Translations under genes and position numbers: made by a program | NCBI RefSeq assembly: GCF_002846365.1 | Contig: NZ_PJMW01000002.1 | Coordinates: 2,542,001 to 2,606,000 of the forward strand | DNA length: 64,000 bases | Direction of reading: 5' to 3' | Origin: Nocardia fluminea | GTDB lineage: Bacteria > Actinomycetota > Actinomycetes > Mycobacteriales > Mycobacteriaceae | Shown: in pieces, positions 1-8,782 of the stretch | Numbering within the stretch: the first letter of the stretch is position 1 | How the letters are laid out: every line of letters starts with the position of its first letter | The notes under the pieces: generated by a model | Databases searched by the model: none | Seen by the model: the letters and a program-made list of their open reading frames with translations, nothing else | What the model was told of the DNA's origin: nothing

Positions 1-245
1 AACGGCACGCGCAGCTCGATCACCGGTTGGGTCACACGCTGACGGGCCTGCACGCCGTCGTCGGGCGAGTCGATCGCGGTGACCCGGCCGAGGTTGCGGG
101 CCGAGAAGTCGAAACCGTGCGGTCCCGATACGTCGACCACCCGGCGGCCCGCGATATTGCGCTTGAAGGTGCGGGTCGCCTCCTCCTCGATCTGCGACCA
201 GGCTTCGCCGGTGATCGGCGCGAGTTCGCGATGCAGGTTGTTCAT
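1..245 (-). CDS. Family 1 encapsulin shell protein, 5' part only
   Basis: The first 81 codons are visible; the rest lies beyond base 1. The N-terminus MNNLHRELAPITGEAWSQIE and the following AGRRVVDVSGPHG segment are typical of family 1 encapsulins, which self-assemble into protein nanocompartments with the HK97 capsid fold. The ATG directly follows the TGA of the upstream peroxidase gene, and its ribosome binding site (AAAAGGAG, read on the minus strand) lies inside the last peroxidase codons, so the two are almost certainly translated as a coupled pair. The peroxidase is the expected cargo. Identity is clear; only the C-terminal end cannot be seen. Confidence 0.93.
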   Translation of the reverse strand, partial: MNNLHRELAPITGEAWSQIEEEATRTFKRNIAGRRVVDVSGPHGFDFSARNLGRVTAIDSPDDGVQARQRVTQPVIELRVP

Positions 246-1301
246 TCAGTTACTCCTTTTCATCGTGCCGATTGCGAGGGAGCCGTCCGAGCGAGCGGCT
301 GCCGCCGCGTTCGCCCGTTCGACGGGGACGATTTCGGTCAGTGTCGCCGGCTCGATCTCGGCGCCCGCCGTATCGGGTGCGTCGGGCAGGTCGTCCAGGA
401 AATCCACGGTGGGAGTGAAGAACAGCGTGCCGGTGACGGCGAAGGAGAAGTCGAGGATGCGGTCGTAGGCCGCCTCCTCGGTACCGAGGAACATCCGTTC
501 GAGCATGCGTTCGGTGACGCTGGGGGTGGCGGCGTAGGCCACGTAATAGGTGCCGAATTCGCCGGTGCCGATGGTGCCGAACGGCATGTTGGCGCGCACG
601 ATCTGGCGTTCGGTGCCGTCGGCGTCGGTGATGGTGTTCACCGCGACGTGCGAGTCGGCGGGTTTGACGTCGTCGGGCAGTTCGTAGTCGGCGAGTTTGG
701 TCCGCCCGATCACGCGCTCCTGCTCCTCGATCGACAGCGCGTTCCACTGGTCGAGCGGGTGGGTGTACTTCTGCACGACCACGTAGCTACCGCCGGTGAA
801 CTCGGGATCCTCGTCGCCGATCAGCGCCGCCGCGGCCGCGCCGGGGCCTTCCGGGTTCTCGGTGCCGTCGACGAAGCCGAGCAGGTCGCGCTGCTCGAAA
901 TAGCGGAAGCCGACCGTCTCGTCGACGATGGTCGCCGCGCCTCGCAGACGAGCGCCGATCACCATGGCGAGTTCGAAGCACGGGCCCTGGGTCTCGCCCC
1001 TGATGTGGAAGAACAGGTCGCCGGGGGTGGCCGGTGCGCTGTGGATCGGGCCGTTGTAGCCCGGGAACTCGTGCAGCTCAGCGGGTTTCGGCCCGGCGAA
1101 GAGCCGATCCCAGGCGGCGGAGCCGATCGAGGTGACGCAGGTCAGTCCTTCACCGGGCACCCGGAAACCGATCGAACGGCGCAACCCGGAGATGTCTGCC
1201 AAGAGGTCGCGGACCGCGGATTCGCCACCGGAATCGATGGTGGCGACAAGGAAGATCGCGGACGGCGTGAGTGGATCGAGGATCGGCTGTGGCTCACCCA
1301 T
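246..1301 (-). CDS. Dye-decolorizing (DyP-type) heme peroxidase, encapsulin cargo
   Basis: A 351-residue DyP peroxidase. It has the signature GFVDGTEN near residue 142 (catalytic Asp about 145), a likely proximal heme-ligand His in ADSHVAVN near residue 218, and the ferredoxin-like DyP fold pattern. The C-terminal tail after a flexible Ala-rich stretch ends in DGSLAIGTMK, matching the short loading peptide by which DyP enzymes are packaged in encapsulins. The start was set at the ATG encoding MGEPQPIL, because the eight codons before it do not resemble the family; the in-frame ATG at 1325 is an alternative. The enzyme oxidises dyes and phenolic substrates with H2O2; its physiological substrate is unknown. 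It forms an operon with the encapsulin gene. Confidence 0.95.
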   Translation of the reverse strand: MGEPQPILDPLTPSAIFLVATIDSGGESAVRDLLADISGLRRSIGFRVPGEGLTCVTSIGSAAWDRLFAGPKPAELHEFPGYNGPIHSAPATPGDLFFHIRGETQGPCFELAMVIGARLRGAATIVDETVGFRYFEQRDLLGFVDGTENPEGPGAAAAALIGDEDPEFTGGSYVVVQKYTHPLDQWNALSIEEQERVIGRTKLADYELPDDVKPADSHVAVNTITDADGTERQIVRANMPFGTIGTGEFGTYYVAYAATPSVTERMLERMFLGTEEAAYDRILDFSFAVTGTLFFTPTVDFLDDLPDAPDTAGAEIEPATLTEIVPVERANAAAAARSDGSLAIGTMKRSN

Positions 1302-1379
1302 GGCGTCCACAGTACGGCTCCGCACCGACAGGTCCGATCAACACCTCGAGGTGTCAACCCTTTTCGGGCGATCGACCTG

Positions 1380-1706
1380 CTATTTCGCGACGGTCAGCAA
1401 AAATGTGACGTCGTCGACAGCCTTGACGCTGTGGCGGGCCCGCGGCACGACGATCAGGTCGCCCGCCGAACCCTTCCACTCGTCGGTGCCCGCGATCAGC
1501 ACCAGCGTGCCGGAGAGCACCTGGATGGTGGCGTCACCCGCATTGTCGTGTTCGGCCAGGCTCTGCCCCTCGGCGAGCGCGACAACCGTCTGCCGCAGCG
1601 CGTGGGTGTGGCCGCCGATAAGGGTTTGCGAACTCCGGCCGCTCGTCGATGTCGCCGCCAGCTTGAGCTGTTGACGGGCCACGGCGGTCAGCGATTTCTT
1701 GTCCAT
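1380..1706 (-). CDS. Small single-domain cupin protein
   Basis: 108 residues making one cupin beta-barrel. The first cupin motif is seen around GGHTHALRQTVVALAEGQSL (residues 32-51), and the second as GDLIVVPRARHSV near residues 82-94. Cupins bind metals or small ligands; the metal-binding His/Glu set is incomplete here (AEHDNAGDATIQVLSG has one His), so enzyme activity is doubtful and a binding or sensing role is possible. It stands alone between the DyP and folate genes, on the same strand as both but separated from them by about 80-100 bases. Function unknown. Confidence 0.8.
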   Translation of the reverse strand: MDKKSLTAVARQQLKLAATSTSGRSSQTLIGGHTHALRQTVVALAEGQSLAEHDNAGDATIQVLSGTLVLIAGTDEWKGSAGDLIVVPRARHSVKAVDDVTFLLTVAK

Positions 1707-1810
1707 GGATCGGGCCTTTCGCAGGCATCTCGCGGGCAGGTCTTGCCAGGAGTATGCCCGACGGCGCCCACGCGTTCGGGCGTTTTGCCGCGACCGTTAG
1801 CCGTGTGTTG

Positions 1811-2296
1811 TCAGCCGCGGGTGTAGTGGCGAATGCGGTAGCGCAGACCGGTTTTCGAGGTCAGCCACGGAGTGTCGTCCGCATGCCATTCCGGGCCGAT
1901 GACCGGGGCGAACGCGTCGCCCGCCACGGTGGTGTCGACCTCGGTGACCAGCAGCGTCGTGGCCGAGGGCAGCGCGGCGCGGTAGATCTCGCCCCCGCCC
2001 GCCACCCAGGTGTCGGCCTCGCCGGTCATGCTCAGCGCGTCGGGCACGGACGCGGCGCGTTCGGCGCCGTCAACCGCCCAATCGGGCTGGCGGGTGACCA
2101 CGATGTTGCGGCGGCCCGACAGTGGACGAAAGGTCGCGGGCAGCGAATCCCACGTCCGTCTGCCCATGATCACGGGGTGCCCCATGGTGGTGTCGCGGAA
2201 GTTCGCCATGTCCTCCGGCACCCGCCACGGAATGGTGTTGTCGGCACCGATCACCCGGTCGTTCGCCTGCGCCCAGATCAGGCCGATCCGCTTCAC
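1811..2296 (-). CDS. folA: Dihydrofolate reductase
   Basis: 161 residues. The N-terminus [20 protein letters not shown], the active-site stretch [16 protein letters not shown] and [12 protein letters not shown] are hallmark DHFR motifs; [12 protein letters not shown] forms part of the NADPH site. The enzyme reduces dihydrofolate to tetrahydrofolate, regenerating the folate oxidised by thymidylate synthase. The start is a GTG that overlaps the thyA stop by four bases (GTGA), so it is translationally coupled to thyA. This thyA-folA order is the usual actinobacterial dTMP operon and is the target of trimethoprim-type antifolates. Confidence 0.97.
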   Translation of the reverse strand: MKRIGLIWAQANDRVIGADNTIPWRVPEDMANFRDTTMGHPVIMGRRTWDSLPATFRPLSGRRNIVVTRQPDWAVDGAERAASVPDALSMTGEADTWVAGGGEIYRAALPSATTLLVTEVDTTVAGDAFAPVIGPEWHADDTPWLTSKTGLRYRIRHYTRG

Positions 2297-3096
2297 ACCG
2301 CCACCGGCGCCTTGATGCCGGGGTGATGTTCGTAGCCGGACAGCTCGATGTCCTCGTAGGCGTAGTCGAACAGGCTCGTCGCCGGGCGCAGGTGCAGCGT
2401 CGGGAACGGGTAGGGCTCGCGGGTGAGCTGCTCGCGGACCTGGTCGACGTGGTTGTCGTAGATGTGCACGTCGCCGCCGGTCCAGATGAACTCGCCCGGC
2501 TCGAGCTCGGTCTGCTGGGCGACCATCAGCGTGAGCAGGGCGTAGCCGGCGATGTTGAACGGCACCCCGAGGAACAGGTCGGCGCTGCGCTGATACAGCT
2601 GGCAGGACAGTTTGCCGTCGGCCACATAGAACTGGAAGAAGGCGTGGCACGGGGCGAGGGCCATCTTGTCCAGGTCGGCCACGTTCCAGGCCGAGACGAT
2701 CATCCGGCGCGAATCCGGATCGGTGCGCAGGGTGTGCAGCACCTGGGCGATCTGGTCGATGTGGGTGCCGTCGGGAGTCGGCCACGAGCGCCACTGCACG
2801 CCGTAGACGGGGCCGAGCTCGCCCTTGGCGTCGGCCCACTCGTCCCAGATGGTCACGCCGTGTTCGCGCAGCCAGGAGACATTGGAGTCGCCGCGCAGGA
2901 ACCACAGCAGTTCGTAGGCGATGGACTTCATGTGGACCCGCTTGGTGGTGATCAGCGGGAAGGATTCGGCCAGGTCGTAGCGCAGTTGGTGACCGAAGAT
3001 GCTGCGGGTTCCGGTGCCGGTGCGATCGGCCTTGGGCGTGCCTCGCTCCAGAACGTGCCGGAGCAGATCCTCGTACTGCGTATCAGGGGTGGCCAC
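2293..3096 (-). CDS. thyA: Thymidylate synthase ThyA
   Basis: 267 residues. It converts dUMP to dTMP using methylenetetrahydrofolate. The motif [13 protein letters not shown] contains the catalytic Cys; the Arg loop [12 protein letters not shown], the [15 protein letters not shown] segment and the C-terminal IKAPVAV are all characteristic. The GTG at 3096 is chosen because [17 protein letters not shown] matches the family N-terminus; the extra 22 codons upstream would run into the divergent promoter region shared with cobF. It is coupled to folA by a 4-base overlap. Confidence 0.97.
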   Translation of the reverse strand: MATPDTQYEDLLRHVLERGTPKADRTGTGTRSIFGHQLRYDLAESFPLITTKRVHMKSIAYELLWFLRGDSNVSWLREHGVTIWDEWADAKGELGPVYGVQWRSWPTPDGTHIDQIAQVLHTLRTDPDSRRMIVSAWNVADLDKMALAPCHAFFQFYVADGKLSCQLYQRSADLFLGVPFNIAGYALLTLMVAQQTELEPGEFIWTGGDVHIYDNHVDQVREQLTREPYPFPTLHLRPATSLFDYAYEDIELSGYEHHPGIKAPVAV

Positions 3097-3154
3097 GTCT
3101 GTCGATTCTACGGGGATGGGCCCGGCGGATCGGCACCTGGCAAGCTCTTCGGCT

Positions 3155-3913
3155 ATGCGCAAGCTCTACGTGATCGGCATCGGCGCCGGCGACCCCGACC
3201 AGGTGACGGTGCAAGCGATCAAGGCCATGCGGAAGGCCGAGGCCTTCTTCGTGATCGGCAAGGGCGCCGAGAAACAGGAACTCGTCGACGTGCGCACCAC
3301 CATCCTGGCCGAGCACGTGGACACGCCGTATCGGATCATCGAGATCGCCGATCCGCCGCGGGAGCGCACCCCCGCCGACTACGCCGGGGTCGTCGTGGAC
3401 TGGCACGAGCGGCGCTCCGAGCTCCTCGAAGCCGCGTTCGACCAGGTGGACGGTACCGGTGCGATCCTCGTGTGGGGAGATCCCGCGCTCTACGACAGCA
3501 CCCTGCGCATGGTCGAGCACGTGCTGGCGCGGGGCCGGGTGAGCTTCGAGCACGAGGTGATTCCCGGCGTCACCAGCATCGCCGCGCTGGCCGCCCGGCA
3601 CCGGATGGTGCTGCACCGGATCGGTGAGCCCGTCCACGTCACGACCGGGCGCAGATTGCGCGAAGAAGGGCTCGGACCGGGTTCGACCGTGGTGATGCTG
3701 GACGGTGAGTGCTCGTTCACCGAGGTGCGCGGCGACGATGTCCACATCTGGTGGGGCGCCTACCTCGGCATGCCCGACGAGATCCTGATCGAAGGCGATC
3801 TGCGCGAGGTCGAAAGCCGCATCGTGGCCCGCCGCGCGGAATTGCGCGCGGAAAAAGGCTGGATCATGGATGTCTATCTGCTCCGCGACGGGTCCCGCGC
3901 CGAAACGCGATGA
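3155..3913 (+). CDS. cobF: Precorrin-6A synthase (deacetylating) CobF
   Basis: 252 residues of the SAM-dependent tetrapyrrole methylase family. The N-terminal [17 protein letters not shown] carries the glycine-rich SAM-binding loop, and [20 protein letters not shown] and [15 protein letters not shown] match CobF. It methylates C-1 of the corrin ring with loss of acetate in aerobic cobalamin synthesis. The ATG at 3155 was chosen because homology starts there; the open frame extends upstream through the divergent thyA start, which is unlikely to be coding. No other cobalamin genes are adjacent. Confidence 0.93.
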   Translation: MRKLYVIGIGAGDPDQVTVQAIKAMRKAEAFFVIGKGAEKQELVDVRTTILAEHVDTPYRIIEIADPPRERTPADYAGVVVDWHERRSELLEAAFDQVDGTGAILVWGDPALYDSTLRMVEHVLARGRVSFEHEVIPGVTSIAALAARHRMVLHRIGEPVHVTTGRRLREEGLGPGSTVVMLDGECSFTEVRGDDVHIWWGAYLGMPDEILIEGDLREVESRIVARRAELRAEKGWIMDVYLLRDGSRAETR

Positions 3914-3931
3914 CTGGCTAAACTGGCAACC

Positions 3932-4801
3932 GTGCCCGAGCTGCCGGAAATCGAGGCGTTGGCGCAGTTCCTTCGGGATCATGCCGTCGGCGCTGTGGTC
4001 GGCCGTGTGGACGTGGCGGCCCTGAGCGCGGTGAAGACCTTCGATCCGCCGGTCACCGCGTTGTCCGGCCGGGATGTCACCGGGGCGGGGCGCTGGGGGA
4101 AATTCCTCGGAATGGATTGTGGTGGCCTGTGGTTGATCACCCATCTGTCGCGCGGCGGATGGTTGCGCTGGATCGATGAGCCGAATCCCTTGCCGCCCAA
4201 ACCGGGGGGAAAGAGCCCGTTGGCGCTGCGCGTGCATTTCTTCACCCCCGAGGGCGCGACGCCGGCGATCGATCTGACCGAGGCGGGGACGAAGAAGCGG
4301 CTGGCGGTCTATGTCGTCGAGGATCCGAAGATGGTGCCGGGGATCGCGCGGCTCGGGCCCGATGCGCTCGCACTGACCGAGGACGAATTCGCCGCGCTGC
4401 TGAAAAGCACCTCGCAGCGGATCAAGACCGCGATCGTGGATCAGACTCTGATCGCGGGAATCGGCAACGCCTATTCCGACGAGATCCTGCACACCGCGAG
4501 GATCTCCCCGTTCGCGAACACCAGAACGATGTCGGCCGAGACGGTCGCGCAGTTGTACAGCGCGATGCGCACGGTGCTGCTCGACGCGGTCGATCGTTCG
4601 GTGGGACAGGACGCGGCCCGGTTGAAGGGCGAAAAGCGCTCGGGCATGCGAGTGCACGCCAGGACCGGGCAGCCGTGCCCCGTCTGCGGTGACACGGTGC
4701 GCGAGGTGTCCTACGCGGAGCGGTCGTTCCAGTACTGCGCCACCTGCCAGACCGGCGGTAAGGTGCTCGCCGACCGGCGGATGTCGCGGCTGCTCAAATA
4801 G
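3932..4801 (+). CDS. Fpg/Nei family DNA glycosylase
   Basis: 289 residues. It begins with PELPEIEALAQFL, where the Pro after the initiator is the catalytic amine and the following Glu is conserved. The H2TH region is seen at LIAGIGNAYSDEILHTARIS. The C-terminal zinc finger has CPVCGD and CATCQTGGKV, ending in the DNA-binding loop. It excises oxidised bases and nicks the strand (base excision repair). The subgroup looks like the actinobacterial Nei-like branch rather than MutM; substrate range cannot be told from sequence. The start is a GTG 18 bases after cobF. Its last eight bases overlap the convergent oxidoreductase gene. Confidence 0.92.
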   Translation: MPELPEIEALAQFLRDHAVGAVVGRVDVAALSAVKTFDPPVTALSGRDVTGAGRWGKFLGMDCGGLWLITHLSRGGWLRWIDEPNPLPPKPGGKSPLALRVHFFTPEGATPAIDLTEAGTKKRLAVYVVEDPKMVPGIARLGPDALALTEDEFAALLKSTSQRIKTAIVDQTLIAGIGNAYSDEILHTARISPFANTRTMSAETVAQLYSAMRTVLLDAVDRSVGQDAARLKGEKRSGMRVHARTGQPCPVCGDTVREVSYAERSFQYCATCQTGGKVLADRRMSRLLK

Positions 4802-6239
4802 TCTTCTCGCGCCAGGCTTCCAGCAGCCGGAGCCAGAATTCGCTGACGGCGGGGAAGGCGGGCACCGCGTTCCAGAGCGTGTCCAGCGGCACCTGTCCCA
4901 CCACCGCGATGGTGGCCGCGTGTAGTTGCTCGCCCATGTCGGGGCCGACGAAGGTGGCGCCGAGAATGCGGTCGGTGGCGGTGTCGACGACGAGCTTCGC
5001 GCGGCCGTGGAAGTCGTCGCGCGACAGCGCCGAACCCGCGACGGCGATATCGAGCTCGACCGTGTCCACCGCATGCCCGGCGGTGCGCGCCTCGTGCTCG
5101 GTGAGGCCGACGGAGGCGAGTTCCGGTGCGGTGTAGACGACTTGGGGCACCTGCTGGTGGTCGGCGCTCGCGGTGAACCGCGGCCGGTCCAGTGACTTGC
5201 CCGTCGCGCGGGCGGCGATCACGTCACCGCACACTCTGGCCTGGTACTTGCCCATATGTGTCAGTGCCACACGATGATTCACGTCGCCGACGGCGTAGAG
5301 CCAGTCACCGGGCACCGCGCGCACGGTCAGCTGGTCGTCGACCTCGAGGTAGCCGGCGGGCAGGCCCACCGCGTCGAGACCGAGGTCGCCGGTGGCGGGG
5401 GTGCGGCCGGTGGCGACGACGAGTTCGTCGACCTCGAGCTCGCCGTCGCCGAGCACCAGGGTGACCGGACCGCCGTGGATGCGGCCGACACCGGTGTCCT
5501 CGGCATCGCGGCGCGAGACCAGCAAGGGCTCGGTGTGAAAGCGCACCTCGACGATTCCGGTGTCGCGCAAGCCGCGCAGCACCAGCTCCGAAGCGAACGG
5601 CTCGCTGCGTGGCAGCAGGCGATCGCCACGGACCAGCAGCGTCACTTCCTCGGCGCCGAGCTCGGCCAGCCAGGTCGCCGTCTCGCAGGCGACGACACCG
5701 CCGCCGATGATGGCGACCCGGCGCGGGACGACGGTCAGACCTGTCGCGTCACGGGAGGTCCACGGCAGCGCCTCGCGCACGCCCGGAATGTCCGGGATGG
5801 CGGCGGCCGTGCCGGTCGCCAGGACGACGGCGTGCCGGGCGCGCAGCACCTTCACACCGTCCTCGGTCTCGACCTCGACGAGTCGTTCGCCGATCAACCG
5901 GCCCGCCCCGCGCACGGCGTCGATGCCCGCCGATTTCGCCCACTCGACCTGGGAACTGTCGTCGCGGTCGTGCACGAAGGCGTCGCGGCGGGCGAGGACA
6001 TCGGCCACTCGTGGACCGCTCGCGCTCACCCCCGGCATCGCCTCGCCGAGGCCGAGTACGGCGCCCGGGCGCAGCAGTGCCTTGCTGGGAATGCACGCCC
6101 AGTAGCTGCACTCGCCGCCGAACAGTTCCCGCTCGACGAGGGCGGCGGTCCGGTCGCTGCCCGCGATGGCGTAGGCGGCGGCGTTCTCACCCGCCGGGCC
6201 CGCGCCGATGACGATGACGTCGTACTCGACCTCGGTCAC
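4794..6239 (-). CDS. NAD(P)/FAD-dependent oxidoreductase of the disulfide reductase family
   Basis: 481 residues. The FAD-binding site VIGAGPAGENAA is at the N-terminus, followed by the redox pair GGECSYWACIPSKAL (CxxxxC), an NAD(P)-binding loop IIGGGVVACETATWL near residue 175, and a second FAD motif YAVGDVNHRVALTHMGKY. The C-terminal dimerisation domain has AFPAVSE where lipoamide dehydrogenases have a catalytic His (HPT-S-E), so the usual acid/base His appears replaced by Phe. A quinone- or dye-reducing or transhydrogenase-like role is therefore more likely than lipoamide dehydrogenase. It follows the DUF2630 gene with a 4-base overlap. Confidence 0.88.
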   Translation of the reverse strand: MTEVEYDVIVIGAGPAGENAAAYAIAGSDRTAALVERELFGGECSYWACIPSKALLRPGAVLGLGEAMPGVSASGPRVADVLARRDAFVHDRDDSSQVEWAKSAGIDAVRGAGRLIGERLVEVETEDGVKVLRARHAVVLATGTAAAIPDIPGVREALPWTSRDATGLTVVPRRVAIIGGGVVACETATWLAELGAEEVTLLVRGDRLLPRSEPFASELVLRGLRDTGIVEVRFHTEPLLVSRRDAEDTGVGRIHGGPVTLVLGDGELEVDELVVATGRTPATGDLGLDAVGLPAGYLEVDDQLTVRAVPGDWLYAVGDVNHRVALTHMGKYQARVCGDVIAARATGKSLDRPRFTASADHQQVPQVVYTAPELASVGLTEHEARTAGHAVDTVELDIAVAGSALSRDDFHGRAKLVVDTATDRILGATFVGPDMGEQLHAATIAVVGQVPLDTLWNAVPAFPAVSEFWLRLLEAWREKTI

Positions 6240-6481
6240 TGCAGATAGCCCTCGACCTCACGGGGGGAACGCAGCCCGGTGTCCTCCGGCGACTCGCCGG
6301 AGCCGCTGCGGGCGCGCCGCTGCCGCAACAGATCCCATGCCTGATCGAGCATCACTTCCAGCTCGGCCAGCTGCTTGCGTTCGGCTACCGGGTCGATCTC
6401 GCCCGCGGTGGCCTTGGCTCGCAGCGAGTGCTCGTCGTCGACCAGCTGTTTGATCCGCGCCAGAATGTCCTGATCGGTCAT
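6236..6481 (-). CDS. DUF2630 family protein
   Basis: 81 residues, almost entirely helical. The sequence starts TDQDILARIKQLVDDEHSLR and contains GEIDPVAERKQLAELEVMLD and WDLLRQRRAR, matching the short DUF2630 family of actinobacteria. No catalytic residues or membrane segments are seen. The gene precedes and overlaps the flavoprotein gene by ATGA, so the two are probably co-expressed; a small helical partner or regulator of the oxidoreductase is possible but unproved. Confidence 0.85.
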   Translation of the reverse strand: MTDQDILARIKQLVDDEHSLRAKATAGEIDPVAERKQLAELEVMLDQAWDLLRQRRARSGSGESPEDTGLRSPREVEGYLQ

Positions 6482-6624
6482 GTGCTCTCACCACTTCGAT
6501 GGTCGGAGGGGTAATGCCGGGTCCTGGTCCATGCTACGACCGCGTCGGTGGCGGGGCAGTCTCCGCGGGCACGGCGTGCGGAACGGCTCGCGGTGGCGAC
6601 CGGAACGGATCGGTGCTGGTCGGG

Positions 6625-8001
6625 TTACGTGCCCCCGGCTTCGGCCAGGCAGCCGGCCGCGACGGGAACGGCCCGGGCGAGGTCGCCGCTGTTCAGCGCG
6701 GTGTAGCCGATGGCGACGCCGTAGCGGTGCGGTTCGCCGAGGTGGTGCCGGGCGAGGCCGTCGAGCAGGACGCCGCGGGCGCGGGCGGCGTCGACGGCGT
6801 GGCGCTCGGCGGCGGGCCCGGGGAGCTCGACGACGACGTGGGAGCCGGCGTCGTCGCCGATGACGGGGAGCCCGTGGCGCGTGAGCTCGTCGACGACCAG
6901 GGCGCGCCGGGGCGGGACGACCCTGCGCAGCCGGCGCAGGTGCCGGGACAGGTCGCCGTGGCGGGCGAACTCGCTGAGGATCCGCTGCCCGGCGGGGCTC
7001 GGGGAGCTGCCGATCTCGGCGCGGTGGGCGAGTACGGCGTCGGTGATGTCGGGTCGGGCGACGAGCCAGCCGACGCCGAGGGTGGTGGCGATGATCTTGC
7101 TGGTGGTGCCGAGATGGACGACGACATCGGGCGCCATCGCGGCCAGTAGCGGCAACGGCGCTGTGTCGTAACGCAATTCGCCGTCGTAGTCGTCTTCGAT
7201 GATGAAGGCGCCGGTGCTTCTGGCGAATTCGATGAGCTCGACCCGGCGCGCGGCGGGCATCATCGCGCCGAGCGGGAACTGATGGGCCGGAGTGCAATAC
7301 ACCGCGCGGACGCCCGGCGGAATCCGGTCCACCCGCAAACCGCCCGCGTCGACGGGCACCGGGAGTACCTCGATGCCGACGGCTCGGAGCGCGCCGACGG
7401 CACGCAGGTAGCCAGGATCCTCGATGGCGACGGTGTCGCCGGGACGAAGCAGCGCGGTGGCGAGCTCGCCCACCGCGGCGCTGGTGCCCGCGGTGGCCAG
7501 CACCACCGATCCGGCGCCGGCGGCCAGGCCCCGGTGGCGCAGGAGGTGGTCGGCGACCGCCGCCCGGAAGTCCGGTTCGCCCGCGCGGTTCTTCCTGGCT
7601 TCCGGCGCCTGGTCTCCGGCCGCGCGCCAGGCACGGCGCCAGGCGGCGGAGTCGACCGCTTCGGCGCACGGTGCGCCGGGCCCGAGATCGAGCAGGCCGG
7701 CGTCGGGATCGCTGCCCTCGCCCACGCCGGTGGTCGGTGGCGCGGTGGCCGGCGCGGTACTGAGGTAGGTGCCGGAGCCGTGTTTGCCGGTCAGCCAGCC
7801 TTCCGCGTGCAGCTGGTCGTAGGCGACCGCCACCACGGCCCGGCTCACCCCCAGTCGCTGAGCCAGGGCGCGCGAGGACGGCAAGCGGTCGCCGATGCGC
7901 AGCACCCGGTCGGTCGCGGCGGCGCGCAAGGCATCGGCCACCTGCACCGACAGCGGTTCGGGGGCGGTGCGGTCGAGCGGAATCGGTAGGTCGTCGAGCA
8001 T
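6625..8001 (-). CDS. pdxR: MocR/GabR-type regulator (GntR wHTH fused to PLP aminotransferase fold), PdxR-like
   Basis: 458 residues. Residues about 10-80 form a GntR winged helix (IGDRLPSSRALAQRLGVSRA); residues about 110-450 are a class I aminotransferase-like domain with the PLP-binding Lys in GTTSKIIATTLGVGWLVA. MocR proteins use PLP as ligand to control transcription, usually of a divergent neighbour. The neighbour here at 8081 is a pyridoxamine-phosphate-oxidase-fold protein, which suggests a vitamin B6 circuit. Two ATTGG(A)CCT direct repeats lie in the 79-base gap. The symbol is a family-level suggestion. Confidence 0.85.
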   Translation of the reverse strand: MLDDLPIPLDRTAPEPLSVQVADALRAAATDRVLRIGDRLPSSRALAQRLGVSRAVVAVAYDQLHAEGWLTGKHGSGTYLSTAPATAPPTTGVGEGSDPDAGLLDLGPGAPCAEAVDSAAWRRAWRAAGDQAPEARKNRAGEPDFRAAVADHLLRHRGLAAGAGSVVLATAGTSAAVGELATALLRPGDTVAIEDPGYLRAVGALRAVGIEVLPVPVDAGGLRVDRIPPGVRAVYCTPAHQFPLGAMMPAARRVELIEFARSTGAFIIEDDYDGELRYDTAPLPLLAAMAPDVVVHLGTTSKIIATTLGVGWLVARPDITDAVLAHRAEIGSSPSPAGQRILSEFARHGDLSRHLRRLRRVVPPRRALVVDELTRHGLPVIGDDAGSHVVVELPGPAAERHAVDAARARGVLLDGLARHHLGEPHRYGVAIGYTALNSGDLARAVPVAAGCLAEAGGT

Positions 8002-8013
8002 CGTCCACCTCGA

Positions 8014-8046
8014 ATTGGCCTGTTGAAATTCTGTCGGATTGGACCT
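8014..8046. promoter_or_regulatory. Candidate MocR/PdxR operator: direct repeat ATTGGCCT / ATTGGACCT
   Basis: ATTGGCCT (8014-8021) and ATTGGACCT (8038-8046) are repeated in direct orientation 24 bases apart, within the short gap between the divergent regulator and oxidase-like genes. Widely spaced direct repeats are the usual operator form for MocR regulators. The assignment is by position and repeat form only. Confidence 0.5.
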
Positions 8047-8080
8047 ACGCGCAGTCCACTTCTTCGGCGAAGCTCATCTT

Positions 8081-8773
8081 ATGAGCACGCACGACGTCCA
8101 CCGCAACCCCCTGTCACCGACCCCGCGCACCACGCTGACGCGCTCCAAGGAACGCGGCGCGACCGACCGCGCGGCACTGGACGCAGTGCTCGACGCGGGC
8201 TTGGTCTGCCACCTCGGCGTGCTGCTCGGCGGCTCGCCCGTGGCGCTGCCCACCATCTACGGCCGCCTCGGCGACACTCTCTACCTGCACGGATCCACCG
8301 GTGCGGGCAATCTGCGCGCCGCGATCGACACCGACATCTCCCTGACGGTGACCCACGTCGACGGGCTGGTGTACGCGCGCTCGGCCATGCACTTCTCGAT
8401 GAACTACCGCTCCGCGGTGATCCGGGGCAGGGCGGTGCTGGTCACCGACGAGGCCGAGCGCGACAACGCGCTGCGGGTGATCGTCGAACACGCCGCGCCG
8501 GGTGCCTGGGATCGGGTCCGTCCGCCCAACCGCAAGGAGATGGCGGCGACGATGGTGCTCGCGCTCGACCTCGCCGAGGCGTCGGTGAAGATGCGCTCGG
8601 GCGGGCCGAACGACGACGCGGGAGACATCGAGACCGGCGGTGTGTGGGCCGGGGTGTTACCGCTGCGGCAGGTGTGGGGCGAGCCGATCCCGGCCGACAA
8701 CCTCGAACCCGGTATCGACGCACCCGCTGACGTGGTCGCACGGCTCACGCCGGTCGCGGTGCCCGTGAGCTGA
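8081..8773 (+). CDS. Pyridoxamine 5'-phosphate oxidase family protein
   Basis: 230 residues with a split-barrel flavin-binding fold: LVCHLGVLLGGSPVALPTIY near the start, TLYLHGSTGAGNLRAA, then SVKMRSGGPNDD further on. The family binds FMN or F420 and includes true PNP oxidases and many relatives. The sequence belongs to the shorter, divergent DUF447/'pyridoxamine oxidase-related' branch rather than PdxH, so its substrate is unknown. The ATG at 8081 is chosen because the conserved part starts soon after and the shorter form leaves room for the divergent promoter. Probably controlled by the adjacent MocR regulator. Confidence 0.85.
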   Translation: MSTHDVHRNPLSPTPRTTLTRSKERGATDRAALDAVLDAGLVCHLGVLLGGSPVALPTIYGRLGDTLYLHGSTGAGNLRAAIDTDISLTVTHVDGLVYARSAMHFSMNYRSAVIRGRAVLVTDEAERDNALRVIVEHAAPGAWDRVRPPNRKEMAATMVLALDLAEASVKMRSGGPNDDAGDIETGGVWAGVLPLRQVWGEPIPADNLEPGIDAPADVVARLTPVAVPVS

Positions 8774-8782
8774 GATCGGCGC

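Noticed and set aside
2323..3627. Plus-strand open frame across thyA
   Set aside because: Antisense shadow of thyA; rich in Gly/Val/Arg with no family resemblance, while ThyA motifs are intact on the minus strand.
4794..6239. Dihydrolipoamide dehydrogenase (lpd) assignment
   Set aside because: The C-terminal catalytic His is replaced and no 2-oxoacid dehydrogenase genes are adjacent.
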